Assembly: GCA_002336085.1 (NCBI GenBank) | Contig: DDEH01000060.1 | Span: 16,468 to 54,971 of the forward strand | Length of the DNA: 38,504 nt | Direction of reading: 5' to 3' | Origin: Flavobacteriales bacterium UBA1959 | GTDB lineage: Bacteria > Bacteroidota > Bacteroidia > Flavobacteriales_D > Sanyastnellaceae | Part shown: in pieces, positions 26,162 through 33,978 of the stretch | Numbering within the stretch: the stretch's first letter is position 1 | Layout of the letters: each line of letters opens with the position of its first letter | Position numbers and translations under genes: made by a program | The notes under the pieces: generated by a model | Databases searched by the model: none | The model's input: only the letters and a program-made list of their open reading frames with translations | What the model was told of the DNA's origin: nothing

Positions 26162-27958
26162 TCAATCAGACTTACGTACTATCTCGGCTAAAGCATCCAA
26201 AACACGGTCGATTTCAATCGTCAGCGGCCCGTCATTTGATCCGTGCTTTGCCGTGAGCCAGCGGGCGTTTGGCCCGAGGGGATGCCATCGCTCCGGCCAT
26301 TCCGGAGCATCCGATCCGTACAAGCCGATGCAGGCAACATTTGACGCTGCCGCCATGTGCAGCGGACCTGTACTTGACGCAACTAAAACATCCGCTACAC
26401 CAATCAACGCCAGCAGCTGTTCCAGGTTTAGTTTCCCCATGGTATTCACCACCGATTCTGGAAAATCCATCTGCTGAAATCCCAGTCTTTTTGCCTCTGA
26501 TGCTGTGCCAGTCAATATCACCCGATTTCCCAAACCGCACAATCGTCTGACCAATTGTTCGTAATGGTCAATAGACCAATTGTTCGCACTTCCCGCCGAT
26601 CCGGGGTGGACAATAATATGTGACAACCCTGGAACAATCCAATCCTCTGCGCCGTCAATTTTTTCATAGAACTGGCTCCACTGTCCAGGACGAATCCTGC
26701 CCCACTCCTGACATTCCAAAGCACTACTCGGTAACTTTAACCCCGGATTCTTCCAACCGGGTGCAGGATGAAGTGATCGCGCTAATTCGATGCCGTGCCA
26801 GGCTTCATGCTGACCCGAGAGCTTTCGAGATACGTTGTTCTTGTGTGTCACCCACCGGCGAAAAGGCCATCTTCTTGAAGTGCCTACAATGATAGCAACT
26901 CCCTGTGCATGCAAAGATTTTGCCACATTCAAATCCGGAAATGCCATGATTGCCGCATCGTAATCCGACAGATTGGGCACAGTTTCCTCGCTCCAAACCA
27001 CAACCTTATCGACATCTATTGCCGCTTCTACCACAGGTGCAGAATATGATCGAACAAGAAAATCAACCTGCATACTTGGCTGAGACTGCTTAATCCATCC
27101 TGCGATGGGCAAGGTCAAAACTGTGTCACCTATTGCATCAGTCCTACAGATCAAAATCTTTCGAATACTGGATTTTCCGGCCAACCTCAACAACGCTGAG
27201 GAGCGCATGTAACGCCTGGCCTTATCGTATTTCATAGCCGTCGCACGGGCGCTAAACTTTGCGATGGTCCATCCCGCCCAACCATCCCGCCATCCGCCTC
27301 GTATCAATGCATTCTTCGACCATTGAAACGCCATCTTAAAAGGGCGCAGCCAAGGCCCCGTGAACCAGTACGCACCAGCATAATGTACCGCTGCGATATC
27401 AGAGAAATAATCAATCTGCTGAATATGGTCTTCCACTGAGTGATACGAATGATGGAGCAAATCACCTTGGAGATGACCCGACATCCCGGGCAAAGACAAT
27501 TCTAGCCGATCATGTGGATTTTCGCCCGTCCATGCAGCTTGTCCGTTTCGCCACAGCCTCATTTTTTGATCAGGATACCAGCCCCCATGGCGCACCCAAT
27601 GGCCGCAGTACGACGTCAATCGATTCACACGGTAGCCATTATACGCCGCAGGCGTGGCTTTCCATTTCGTCAATGACGCGCTCAATTCTTTACTCAAGCT
27701 CTCATCCGCATCCAAAGAAATGAGCCACTTACCCTTGGCTTGCTGTGCCGCCCAATTCTTTTGTTGGATATGCCCTTCAAACGAATGGTGAAAAACGCGC
27801 GCACCTAGCGCCTCACTTTTGGCCACGGTATCATCGGCAGAACCTGAATCAACAACCACAATCTCATCCGCCACACCGAGGAGTGAACGCAAGCATCGCT
27901 CAATGTTGTGCGACTCATTGTGCGCAATGATAACAGCTGACAAAAAAGGTTCCTCCAT
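26162..27958 (-). CDS. Bifunctional GT2-GT9 glycosyltransferase fusion
   Basis: 598 residues. Part 1 (about 1-250) is a WaaE/KdtX-like family 2 transferase: LSAVIIAHNESHNIERCLRS, IVVVDSGSADDT and the metal/nucleotide-sugar motif LDADES at 82-87, with GGWYPDQKMRLWRNG later. Part 2 (about 259-598) is a family 9 heptosyltransferase-like module: KILICRTDAIGDTVLTLP at its start, then VHPGSAGSANNWS and ASSTGPLHMAAASNVACIGLYG. These families build LPS/LOS inner core at the cytoplasmic face of the inner membrane. The frame is continuous across the join, so it is a real fusion, not two adjacent genes. Convergent with the O-antigen ligase-like gene, which supports a shared envelope-glycan role. Donor sugars are unknown. 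Confidence 0.88.
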   Translation of the reverse strand: MEEPFLSAVIIAHNESHNIERCLRSLLGVADEIVVVDSGSADDTVAKSEALGARVFHHSFEGHIQQKNWAAQQAKGKWLISLDADESLSKELSASLTKWKATPAAYNGYRVNRLTSYCGHWVRHGGWYPDQKMRLWRNGQAAWTGENPHDRLELSLPGMSGHLQGDLLHHSYHSVEDHIQQIDYFSDIAAVHYAGAYWFTGPWLRPFKMAFQWSKNALIRGGWRDGWAGWTIAKFSARATAMKYDKARRYMRSSALLRLAGKSSIRKILICRTDAIGDTVLTLPIAGWIKQSQPSMQVDFLVRSYSAPVVEAAIDVDKVVVWSEETVPNLSDYDAAIMAFPDLNVAKSLHAQGVAIIVGTSRRWPFRRWVTHKNNVSRKLSGQHEAWHGIELARSLHPAPGWKNPGLKLPSSALECQEWGRIRPGQWSQFYEKIDGAEDWIVPGLSHIIVHPGSAGSANNWSIDHYEQLVRRLCGLGNRVILTGTASEAKRLGFQQMDFPESVVNTMGKLNLEQLLALIGVADVLVASSTGPLHMAAASNVACIGLYGSDAPEWPERWHPLGPNARWLTAKHGSNDGPLTIEIDRVLDALAEIVRKSD

Positions 27959-28024
27959 TGGTGGTCGTTCCGATGCGAATTATGCGCAAGTTACTGCGGA
28001 CGAACATGAAGTTTCGAACGATTC

Positions 28025-28055
28025 TTTGCACGCGCCCAAAGACCCCTTAATTTTA
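28025..28055 (+). promoter_or_regulatory. Likely promoter of purD
   Basis: TTTG (28025-28028) and TAATTTTA (28048-28055) are separated by 19 bases, close to the Bacteroidota -33/-7 layout. The box ends only 4 bases before the purD ATG at 28060, so transcription would begin at or next to the start codon. It lies in the 101-bp divergent gap to the GT2-GT9 gene. Confidence 0.45.
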
Positions 28056-28059
28056 CCCC

Positions 28060-29346
28060 ATGAATGTACTTTTGTTAGGAGGCGGTGGCCGCGAACATGC
28101 GATGGCCTGGAAGATGAGCGAGTCATCCCTTTTGCGCGATCTGCACATCGCGCCAGGAAACGGTGGAATGCAAAAATTAGGAATCATGGCAGACGTTGAA
28201 GCCATGGATTTTGCGGCGGTGGAACGGTATGTACGCAGACACAAAATTGATTTGATTGTTGTGGGCTCTGAGGCCCCGCTTGTTGCTGGAATTGCAGATT
28301 ATTTCGATGCCTCTGAAAAAACCCAAGTAGCCGTAGTGGGACCAAGGAAAAAAGGAGCAATGCTCGAGGGCAGCAAAGAATTTGCAAAGGCTTTTATGAA
28401 GCGTCATAATATTCCTACCGCGAGCTTCGCGAGCTTTGGGCAGGATCAGCTAGCAGAGGCCGTCGCTGCTCTTGACAGTTTTAAAACGCCTTATGTAATA
28501 AAGGCTGATGGACTCGCAGGCGGGAAAGGCGTTATCATCACGGAATCAAAAAAAGAAGCCAAGGACGCCTTGAAGTCCATGCTGGAAGGCGAAGCATTCA
28601 AAGATGCAGGAAAACGCGTAGTCATTGAAGAGTTCCTTCAGGGCCAGGAGGTGAGCATGTTTGTCATTACCGACGGAAAAAGCTATCACATGTTGCCTTC
28701 TGCAAAAGATTACAAACGCATTGGAGAAGGAGATACAGGGCTGAATACGGGAGGCATGGGTGCAATATCACCTGTCCCTTATCTGTCGGAAGAATTCAAG
28801 CAAAAGGCACTGAATCAGATCATCATTCCTACCATCAAGGGACTAGCAAAAGATGAAATTCCCTATCACGGGTTTGTTTTCTTCGGCCTCATGAAGGTGG
28901 GCAGTGATCCTTATGTCATAGAATATAACTGCCGGATGGGCGATCCCGAATCGGAAGTCGTGTTGCCACGTATCAAGAGTGACTTGTTGCATTTGTTCGA
29001 AAACCTTTGTTCTGGCTTGCTTTCGGAATACGACTTGGAAATAGATGAACGCGCGGCGGCCACGGTAGTGATGGCAAGTGGCGGCTATCCGGGAAAGTAC
29101 GAGACGAATTTTGAAATCAAAGGGACTGAAGCAGACCCAAAATGGGACGGTATGATCTTCCATGCAGGCACCAAAATTTCTCGCAGAAAACTGTATTCAA
29201 ACGGAGGGCGCGTACTAGCTATTACAGGAAGAGGAGGCACGGTCGAGGACGCCTTGAAGCGAAGCTATGAGCAAGCGGCTAAAATCCAATTTCAGGATGC
29301 TTATTACAGAAAAGACATCGGAGCAGACGTCTTGGACTTGGCCTGA
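28060..29346 (+). CDS. purD: Phosphoribosylamine-glycine ligase (GAR synthetase)
   Basis: 428 residues. It joins glycine to 5-phosphoribosylamine with ATP, the second step of purine synthesis. The N-domain begins with LLLGGGGREHAMAWKM; the linker has APGNGGM and VVGSEAPLVAGI; the ATP-grasp domain shows SKEFAKAFMKRHNIPTA, YVIKADGLAGGKGV, EEFLQGQEVSMFVI, NTGGMGAISPVP and the metal site in YNCRMGDPESEVVLPRI. Length is normal. The start follows a promoter-like element very closely. Another purine gene, purQ, lies 1.3 kb downstream on the same strand. Its gene end converges on the small DUF6341-like gene. Confidence 0.97.
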   Translation: MNVLLLGGGGREHAMAWKMSESSLLRDLHIAPGNGGMQKLGIMADVEAMDFAAVERYVRRHKIDLIVVGSEAPLVAGIADYFDASEKTQVAVVGPRKKGAMLEGSKEFAKAFMKRHNIPTASFASFGQDQLAEAVAALDSFKTPYVIKADGLAGGKGVIITESKKEAKDALKSMLEGEAFKDAGKRVVIEEFLQGQEVSMFVITDGKSYHMLPSAKDYKRIGEGDTGLNTGGMGAISPVPYLSEEFKQKALNQIIIPTIKGLAKDEIPYHGFVFFGLMKVGSDPYVIEYNCRMGDPESEVVLPRIKSDLLHLFENLCSGLLSEYDLEIDERAAATVVMASGGYPGKYETNFEIKGTEADPKWDGMIFHAGTKISRRKLYSNGGRVLAITGRGGTVEDALKRSYEQAAKIQFQDAYYRKDIGADVLDLA

Positions 29347-29392
29347 TAAAAACGGCTAAAGTTTCCCTTCATTGGAAGCACACTTACAACAG

Positions 29393-29409
29393 GGGTTTAG
29401 ACAAAACCC
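29393..29409. terminator. Possible weak bidirectional terminator hairpin
   Basis: GGGTTT and AAACCC form a 6-bp stem with a 5-base loop between the convergent ends of purD and the small membrane protein gene. The stem is short and has no T-run on either strand, so it is only a candidate. Confidence 0.3.
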
Positions 29410-29415
29410 AACGCG

Positions 29416-29604
29416 TTAGGCCAAATCGCCTTTTTCCTTTGCTTTTTGGTTGTATTTGCTTTGCAATCGCAGCCAAAATAGCAGGCCCGCAATACCCAAA
29501 AAAATCACACCTGAATTGAAAGGAGAGGTCATCGGAACGAGAAAAGTCTCAAATGTCCATTCGATGAACTTTGCGACCGGTGTAATTATTTCTTGCGTAT
29601 TCAT
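29416..29604 (-). CDS. Small membrane protein, DUF6341-like
   Basis: 62 residues from the ATG at 29604; the frame begins ten codons earlier at a TTG (29634) but the ATG sits 17 bases after a good -7 box. It has one clear transmembrane helix (about 31-48, GVIFLGIAGLLFWLRL) after an amphipathic start (ITPVAKFIEWTFETFLVPM) and a charged tail. Size, topology and position divergent from a DUF6427 gene and next to purD match the small DUF6341 proteins of flavobacteria. Function unknown. Confidence 0.65.
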   Translation of the reverse strand: MNTQEIITPVAKFIEWTFETFLVPMTSPFNSGVIFLGIAGLLFWLRLQSKYNQKAKEKGDLA

Positions 29605-29610
29605 AAGTGC

Positions 29611-29629
29611 TAAATTCGAAGCAAAAATA
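29611..29629. promoter_or_regulatory. Overlapping divergent promoter boxes
   Basis: The 33-bp gap between two divergent genes holds TATTTTTG on minus (29629-29622, exact TAnnTTTG, for the small membrane protein) and TAAATTCG on plus (29611-29618, one mismatch, for DUF6427). The -33 elements are weak on both sides. The two boxes nearly touch, so polymerase binding would be mutually exclusive. Confidence 0.4.
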
Positions 29630-29637
29630 AGCAAGCA

Positions 29638-30609
29638 TTGATTTCAATCCTCCGTTCGAACCAACCGATTGCATGGTCAATCGTCCCCGCGACCATTTTA
29701 CTGGGCATTGCTTGGCACATTTGGGATGGTGACAGCTCTGCGCTGGCCCTTACTGTATATGGGATTGGTGCGTTAATGCTCGCCGGGTACGCCCACCGTT
29801 TGTACGTCCAAAGAAACTTTGTCGAACGAGGGGATCCAGCACTGGCGTGGTCAGTCGTTGCCTGGTGCGTTGCGCTCGTTCCCGTGGCCACACCCTCAGA
29901 AGGTGTGCAAACATGGATCAGCCTTTTGCTTATAAGCGGAACATTGGACCAGACCCTCCGCATCCATCGCCAACCCTCTACGAGTTCCATCCAATTCAGA
30001 GCGGCGATACTTGCAGGACTAGCTATTGGCATGCAACCGCTAAATGCTGGAATTTTACTCGGGCTTGTGCTTGTCCAAATCCGATCACGCCCCGCCGTCT
30101 TTAGAGAATGGGCCATGCTCGTAATCGGCCTTGCACATGGTTTATTGATTGCAGAATTGTGCTGGCGTCTGCTGTCTGGAAGTCAGGCGATTCCAATCGC
30201 TGCAAGTCCAGCTTCGAATGAAGTTCTTTCCCTCAGCAGTCTTTGGTCCATATTGGCGATGATTATAGCCGGTGCATTTGGGCTGTTCATGCTTATTCGT
30301 GAAAACCCACGGCTCACCCTCAAAACAAAAAACACACGTTACCACGCCATTCTGAGCCTTCTTTGCTTGGTCGCAGGCGCCAGCGCATTCCATTGGCTCG
30401 ACCCAACATTTTTAAAGGCGGTGAATTCGATAGATCACGCTAGACAGCACTGGGCCTTGATCGCTGCATGGTCACTCGGCTTTATTTGCGTGGGTCTCAT
30501 TCCCAAACGTGAGAGAAGAAACGACAAATTGAATTCATTGGAGGCTTTCAGCTGGTTGATTTTTGTTGGTATGCTGTTGGTTGTTTTTGGGCTTAGATTG
30601 ATTCATTAA
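29638..30609 (+). CDS. DUF6427-family integral membrane protein
   Basis: 323 residues, TTG start giving MISILRSNQPIAWSIVPATI; the MI..F/L-R opening is typical of DUF6427. About nine hydrophobic segments are spread over the whole length, with short loops, so it is an inner-membrane protein of the polytopic type. The pairing with a divergent DUF6341-like gene near purD is a flavobacterial pattern. There is no recognisable catalytic motif and no known substrate. purQ starts 27 bp after its stop, so co-transcription with purQ is likely. Function unknown. Confidence 0.7.
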   Translation: MISILRSNQPIAWSIVPATILLGIAWHIWDGDSSALALTVYGIGALMLAGYAHRLYVQRNFVERGDPALAWSVVAWCVALVPVATPSEGVQTWISLLLISGTLDQTLRIHRQPSTSSIQFRAAILAGLAIGMQPLNAGILLGLVLVQIRSRPAVFREWAMLVIGLAHGLLIAELCWRLLSGSQAIPIAASPASNEVLSLSSLWSILAMIIAGAFGLFMLIRENPRLTLKTKNTRYHAILSLLCLVAGASAFHWLDPTFLKAVNSIDHARQHWALIAAWSLGFICVGLIPKRERRNDKLNSLEAFSWLIFVGMLLVVFGLRLIH

Positions 30610-30636
30610 AACCATTGAATTCACGAACTTAGTACC

Positions 30637-31329
30637 ATGAAAATAGGAGTGGTCACTTTTCCGGGTTCCAATTGCGACATGGACATGGTCCATGTTATGG
30701 AACATGAGTTGCAGCTTGATGTCGTTCAGTTGTGGCACAAAAACCGAGATCTCGAAGGTGCTGATGTTTTGATTCTGCCCGGAGGGTTCAGCTATGGCGA
30801 TTATCTTCGAAGCGGGGCCATTGCGCGCTTTTCACCCATCATGGAATCCGTTGTGGCGCATGCAAAACGAGGGGGCCGTGTATTCGGAGTGTGCAATGGA
30901 TTCCAAATTCTCTGCGAATCAGGATTGTTGCCTGGCGCGCTTTTACACAATGAAAGCCGCAAGTTCATTTGCCGCAACGTCCAGCTCAAACCTGTTTCCA
31001 GAACCGCATGTGTTTCGAGTGATTTAGACCCGAAAGCAGCCATTACAATTCCCATTGCACACGGAGAGGGAAACTATTTCATCGATGACGAAGGATTGAA
31101 AGGATTGCAAGATCGTGACCAGATTCTATTCCGCTACTGCGATGAAAACGGAAAGGTAAACCCTTGGTCCAACCCAAACGGATCGATCGATAGCATCGCT
31201 GGTGTATCCAATAAAGGAATGAATGTCTTTGGTATGATGCCGCACCCTGAACGAGCAGCGAGCAGCGATCTTGGCAATACCGATGGCGCACAAATTTTGT
31301 CAGGGCTAGCGGCTCTTATCGAGGCATAA
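30637..31329 (+). CDS. purQ: Phosphoribosylformylglycinamidine synthase, glutaminase subunit
   Basis: 230 residues, ATG start. Class I glutamine amidotransferase that supplies ammonia to PurL for FGAR to FGAM conversion. The start is MKIGVVTFPGSNCDMDM; the oxyanion strip is LPGGFSYGDYLRSGAIAR; nucleophile Cys86 is in GVCNGFQIL; His203 and Glu205 lie in PHPERA. It is a free-standing subunit, which implies the small PurS/PurQ/PurL type of synthase; purS and purL are not in the window. It lies between DUF6427 and dxs. Confidence 0.95.
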   Translation: MKIGVVTFPGSNCDMDMVHVMEHELQLDVVQLWHKNRDLEGADVLILPGGFSYGDYLRSGAIARFSPIMESVVAHAKRGGRVFGVCNGFQILCESGLLPGALLHNESRKFICRNVQLKPVSRTACVSSDLDPKAAITIPIAHGEGNYFIDDEGLKGLQDRDQILFRYCDENGKVNPWSNPNGSIDSIAGVSNKGMNVFGMMPHPERAASSDLGNTDGAQILSGLAALIEA

Positions 31330-31410
31330 GGCTAAAATGTCTGAGTACGATTCGTTAAGAGCTTCAGAAAAGTTCAGCCAGACTTCCCTTCCACTGAACA
31401 TCAATGCCAT

Positions 31411-31418
31411 TAGCTTTG
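31411..31418 (+). promoter_or_regulatory. Likely -7 box of the dxs promoter
   Basis: TAGCTTTG is an exact TAnnTTTG match 35 bases upstream of the dxs ATG, in the 124-bp gap after purQ. No good -33 TTTG is present at the expected distance (TTCC is found instead). The rest of this gap shows only a 34-codon open frame and the palindrome listed next. Confidence 0.45.
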
Positions 31419-31424
31419 TTTCAG

Positions 31425-31438
31425 TTGCACAGGTGCAA
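31425..31438. promoter_or_regulatory. Perfect palindrome at the predicted dxs transcription start (operator-like)
   Basis: TTGCAC-AG-GTGCAA has perfect 6-base arms and a 2-base centre. It lies just after the -7 box, over the predicted start of transcription, where a dimeric regulator could block initiation. The stem is too tight for an RNA hairpin with such a loop, so a DNA site is more likely. No regulator is identified. Confidence 0.4.
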
Positions 31439-31453
31439 TAAGACCCTACAACC

Positions 31454-33400
31454 ATGAGTCACTATCCAGCAGGCCCTCATCTTTCTCGCATTAAAACGCC
31501 CGAAGATCTACGGCAACTCTTCAAGAATACAGACTTGCCAATCATCTGTGATGAATTGCGGCAATTCATTGTGGATGTAGTGTCTGAAAAAGGAGGCCAT
31601 TTTGGTGCAAGCCTCGGTGTCGTCGAGCTTACGGTTGCATTGCATTACGCATTCAACACACCCGATGATCAGATCGTGTGGGACGTAGGGCACCAAGCAT
31701 ATGGGCATAAAATATTGACCGGCCGGCGCGAACAATTTCACACAAACCGTCAATACCAGGGGTTGAGTGGATTTCCAAAACGATCAGAAAGTGAATACGA
31801 CACATTTGGTGTAGGCCATAGTTCAACTTCCATCTCAGCAGCATTGGGAATGGCTGTTGCGAGCAAATTAAAGGGAGAACGCCAGCGTCAACATGTCGCA
31901 GTAATCGGAGATGGAGCAATGACCGCTGGCCTTGCTTTTGAAGGACTGAATCACGGAGGAGCTGAAGACACAAACATGCTCGTCATTTTGAATGACAATT
32001 GCATGTCCATCGATCCCAATGTGGGCGCCCTCAAGGAATACCTCACCGACATAACAACCTCTAAAGCTTACAACAAAGCAAAAGATGAAGTGTGGCACTT
32101 GCTCGGCCGTATTTCAAAATTCGGGCCGAATGCACAAGCTGTTGCGCAAAAAATTGAAGTGGCTATGAAGTCAGCGCTATTGAAGCAATCCAACCTCTTT
32201 GAATCGCTAAACTTCAGATACTTTGGCCCGGTAGATGGCCACGATGTGGAGCATTTGGCGCAAATTTTGAAAGACATCAAAGACATCCCCGGACCGAAGC
32301 TGCTCCATTGCGTGACCATGAAAGGCAAAGGATATGAGCCTGCAGAGAAAGGAAGCCCCACTACATGGCATGCTCCAGGTCTATTCAATAAGGCGACTGG
32401 AGAGATTGTGAAATCAGTCAATACGGAGCCCAAACCCTCCAAGTTCCAAGATGTTTTTGGTCATTCCATCATTGAATTGGCCGAAAAAGATGAACGCATA
32501 GTTGGCGTGACCCCCGCCATGCCATCTGGCTGCTCTCTAAAATACATGCTCGAGGCCATGCCTGATCGAGCTTTTGATGTTGGCATCGCAGAACAACATG
32601 CAGTGACATTCAGCGCAGGCATGGCAACACAGGGAAAAGTACCGTTCTGCAATATCTATTCGACTTTTATGCAAAGGGCCTACGATCAAGTGGTCCATGA
32701 CGTAGCTATTCAAAATCTTCATGTCGTTTTCTGTTTGGACCGAGGAGGTGTCGTTGGCGCTGATGGACCTACACACCACGGTGCCTATGATATGGCGTAT
32801 ATGCGATGCATTCCCAACATGATTGTGGCTGCTCCAATGGACGAATTGGAATTGCGCAATATGATGTATACGGCTTCAGCCAAGCAAAGCGGCCCATTTT
32901 CAATTCGATACCCTCGCGGAGCGGGCTCCATTGTAAACTGGCGCCAGCCGTTCAAGGCCATTCAAATTGGCCAGGGACGAAAGCTCCAAGCGGGAGATGA
33001 TGTTGCCATTCTGAGCATCGGAGCCATTGGTACACAGGCCACCGAAGCGATTGTCCAACTGGAAACGAAAGGGATTTCTGCAGCGCACTATGACATGCGA
33101 TTTGTGAAGCCATTGGACGAAGTAATGCTTCACGAAATTTTCGGAAAGTTCAAGGCTGTAGTCACCGTCGAGGACGGATGCCTCATGGGTGGTTTTGGAA
33201 GCGCCGTGACAGAATTCGTGGGAGACAACGGCTACCAAGCCCACATCAAACGCCTCGGTTTGGGAGACCATTACGTCGAACACGGCACACAGGCTGAGCT
33301 CTACGCTGAAAATGGATACGATGCCAATGCTATCGCAGCAACAGCAGAAGATTTAATTTCCGCTGCAGGTGCTGACAAAACGAATATGCAGACCGCTTAA
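31454..33400 (+). CDS. dxs: 1-deoxy-D-xylulose-5-phosphate synthase
   Basis: 648 residues. Thiamine-diphosphate enzyme that condenses pyruvate and glyceraldehyde 3-phosphate to DXP, the entry to the MEP isoprenoid route and a precursor of PLP through PdxJ (also here) and of thiamine. Motifs: GHFGASLGVVELTVALH, WDVGHQAYGHKILTGR, GVGHSSTSISAALGMA, the ThDP-Mg motif GDGAMTAGLAFEGLNHGG with the N of LNDN at about 152-182, then VGIAEQHAVTFSAGMA, DRGGVVGADGPTHHGAYD and the C-terminal domain. Normal length. The DUF2480 gene starts 2 bp after its stop, so they are co-transcribed. Confidence 0.97.
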   Translation: MSHYPAGPHLSRIKTPEDLRQLFKNTDLPIICDELRQFIVDVVSEKGGHFGASLGVVELTVALHYAFNTPDDQIVWDVGHQAYGHKILTGRREQFHTNRQYQGLSGFPKRSESEYDTFGVGHSSTSISAALGMAVASKLKGERQRQHVAVIGDGAMTAGLAFEGLNHGGAEDTNMLVILNDNCMSIDPNVGALKEYLTDITTSKAYNKAKDEVWHLLGRISKFGPNAQAVAQKIEVAMKSALLKQSNLFESLNFRYFGPVDGHDVEHLAQILKDIKDIPGPKLLHCVTMKGKGYEPAEKGSPTTWHAPGLFNKATGEIVKSVNTEPKPSKFQDVFGHSIIELAEKDERIVGVTPAMPSGCSLKYMLEAMPDRAFDVGIAEQHAVTFSAGMATQGKVPFCNIYSTFMQRAYDQVVHDVAIQNLHVVFCLDRGGVVGADGPTHHGAYDMAYMRCIPNMIVAAPMDELELRNMMYTASAKQSGPFSIRYPRGAGSIVNWRQPFKAIQIGQGRKLQAGDDVAILSIGAIGTQATEAIVQLETKGISAAHYDMRFVKPLDEVMLHEIFGKFKAVVTVEDGCLMGGFGSAVTEFVGDNGYQAHIKRLGLGDHYVEHGTQAELYAENGYDANAIAATAEDLISAAGADKTNMQTA

Positions 33401-33402
33401 CC

Positions 33403-33933
33403 ATGGAATCATCTGCTGACGCCATCCGAAATCGTGTAAATGAAAGTGGTTTGACGACCCTTGATTTGGATGACCTCATCACACGAAAGTCCATTGTAAA
33501 TTTTGATCTTGCTGATTGCCTTGAAAACGGGTTAATCCTTAGAGAGAGGCCTTTTCGTGAGGCCCTCAAGGCTCTGAATGCTGAAGATTGGAATGAAAAA
33601 GTTGCTGCGCTTCAGTGCAGCAATGATGCAATTATCCCGGAATGGGCATGGATGTTGGCCACGTCTCGACTCGCAGCATGCGGAGCTGAGGTCGCGATTG
33701 GAAATGCGGAAGAAGCCAAGCAAACGCTTCTGATTGAAGCCATTCAGCAACTGCCCTTGGATGAGTTTCGTGATGCTCGGATTGTCATCAAAGGCTGCTC
33801 CTCTGGCACGAATGCAGCCAGTTTGGCCAAAGCGATTAGGCATTTGCAACCGGTCGCCATGTCCATTTTCTATGGCGAGCCCTGTTCCACGGTTCCCGTG
33901 TACAAACGCCCCAGGAAACCGGCGAAAAATTAA
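33403..33933 (+). CDS. DUF2480-family protein
   Basis: 176 residues, ATG 2 bp after dxs. The family pattern is clear: an opening RVNESGLTTLDLDDL, LADCLENGLILRERPFREALK, VAALQCSNDAIIPEWAWMLATSRL, DARIVIKGCSSG and the end block LQPVAMSIFYGEPCSTVPVYKRP. The last block with its Cys, and the KGC, are the most conserved parts in Bacteroidota homologues. No signal peptide or membrane helix, so cytoplasmic. Function is unknown; the two conserved Cys could bind a metal or be redox-active. Next gene polA. Confidence 0.88.
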   Translation: MESSADAIRNRVNESGLTTLDLDDLITRKSIVNFDLADCLENGLILRERPFREALKALNAEDWNEKVAALQCSNDAIIPEWAWMLATSRLAACGAEVAIGNAEEAKQTLLIEAIQQLPLDEFRDARIVIKGCSSGTNAASLAKAIRHLQPVAMSIFYGEPCSTVPVYKRPRKPAKN

Positions 33934-33978
33934 GGTACAGGTGGTAACTTCGAGGTGTCACATCCGACTCGAAACCAC

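Noticed and set aside
31337..31441. A 34-codon ATG frame in the purQ-dxs gap
   Set aside because: It runs through the dxs promoter box and palindrome, has no recognisable features and is within chance length.
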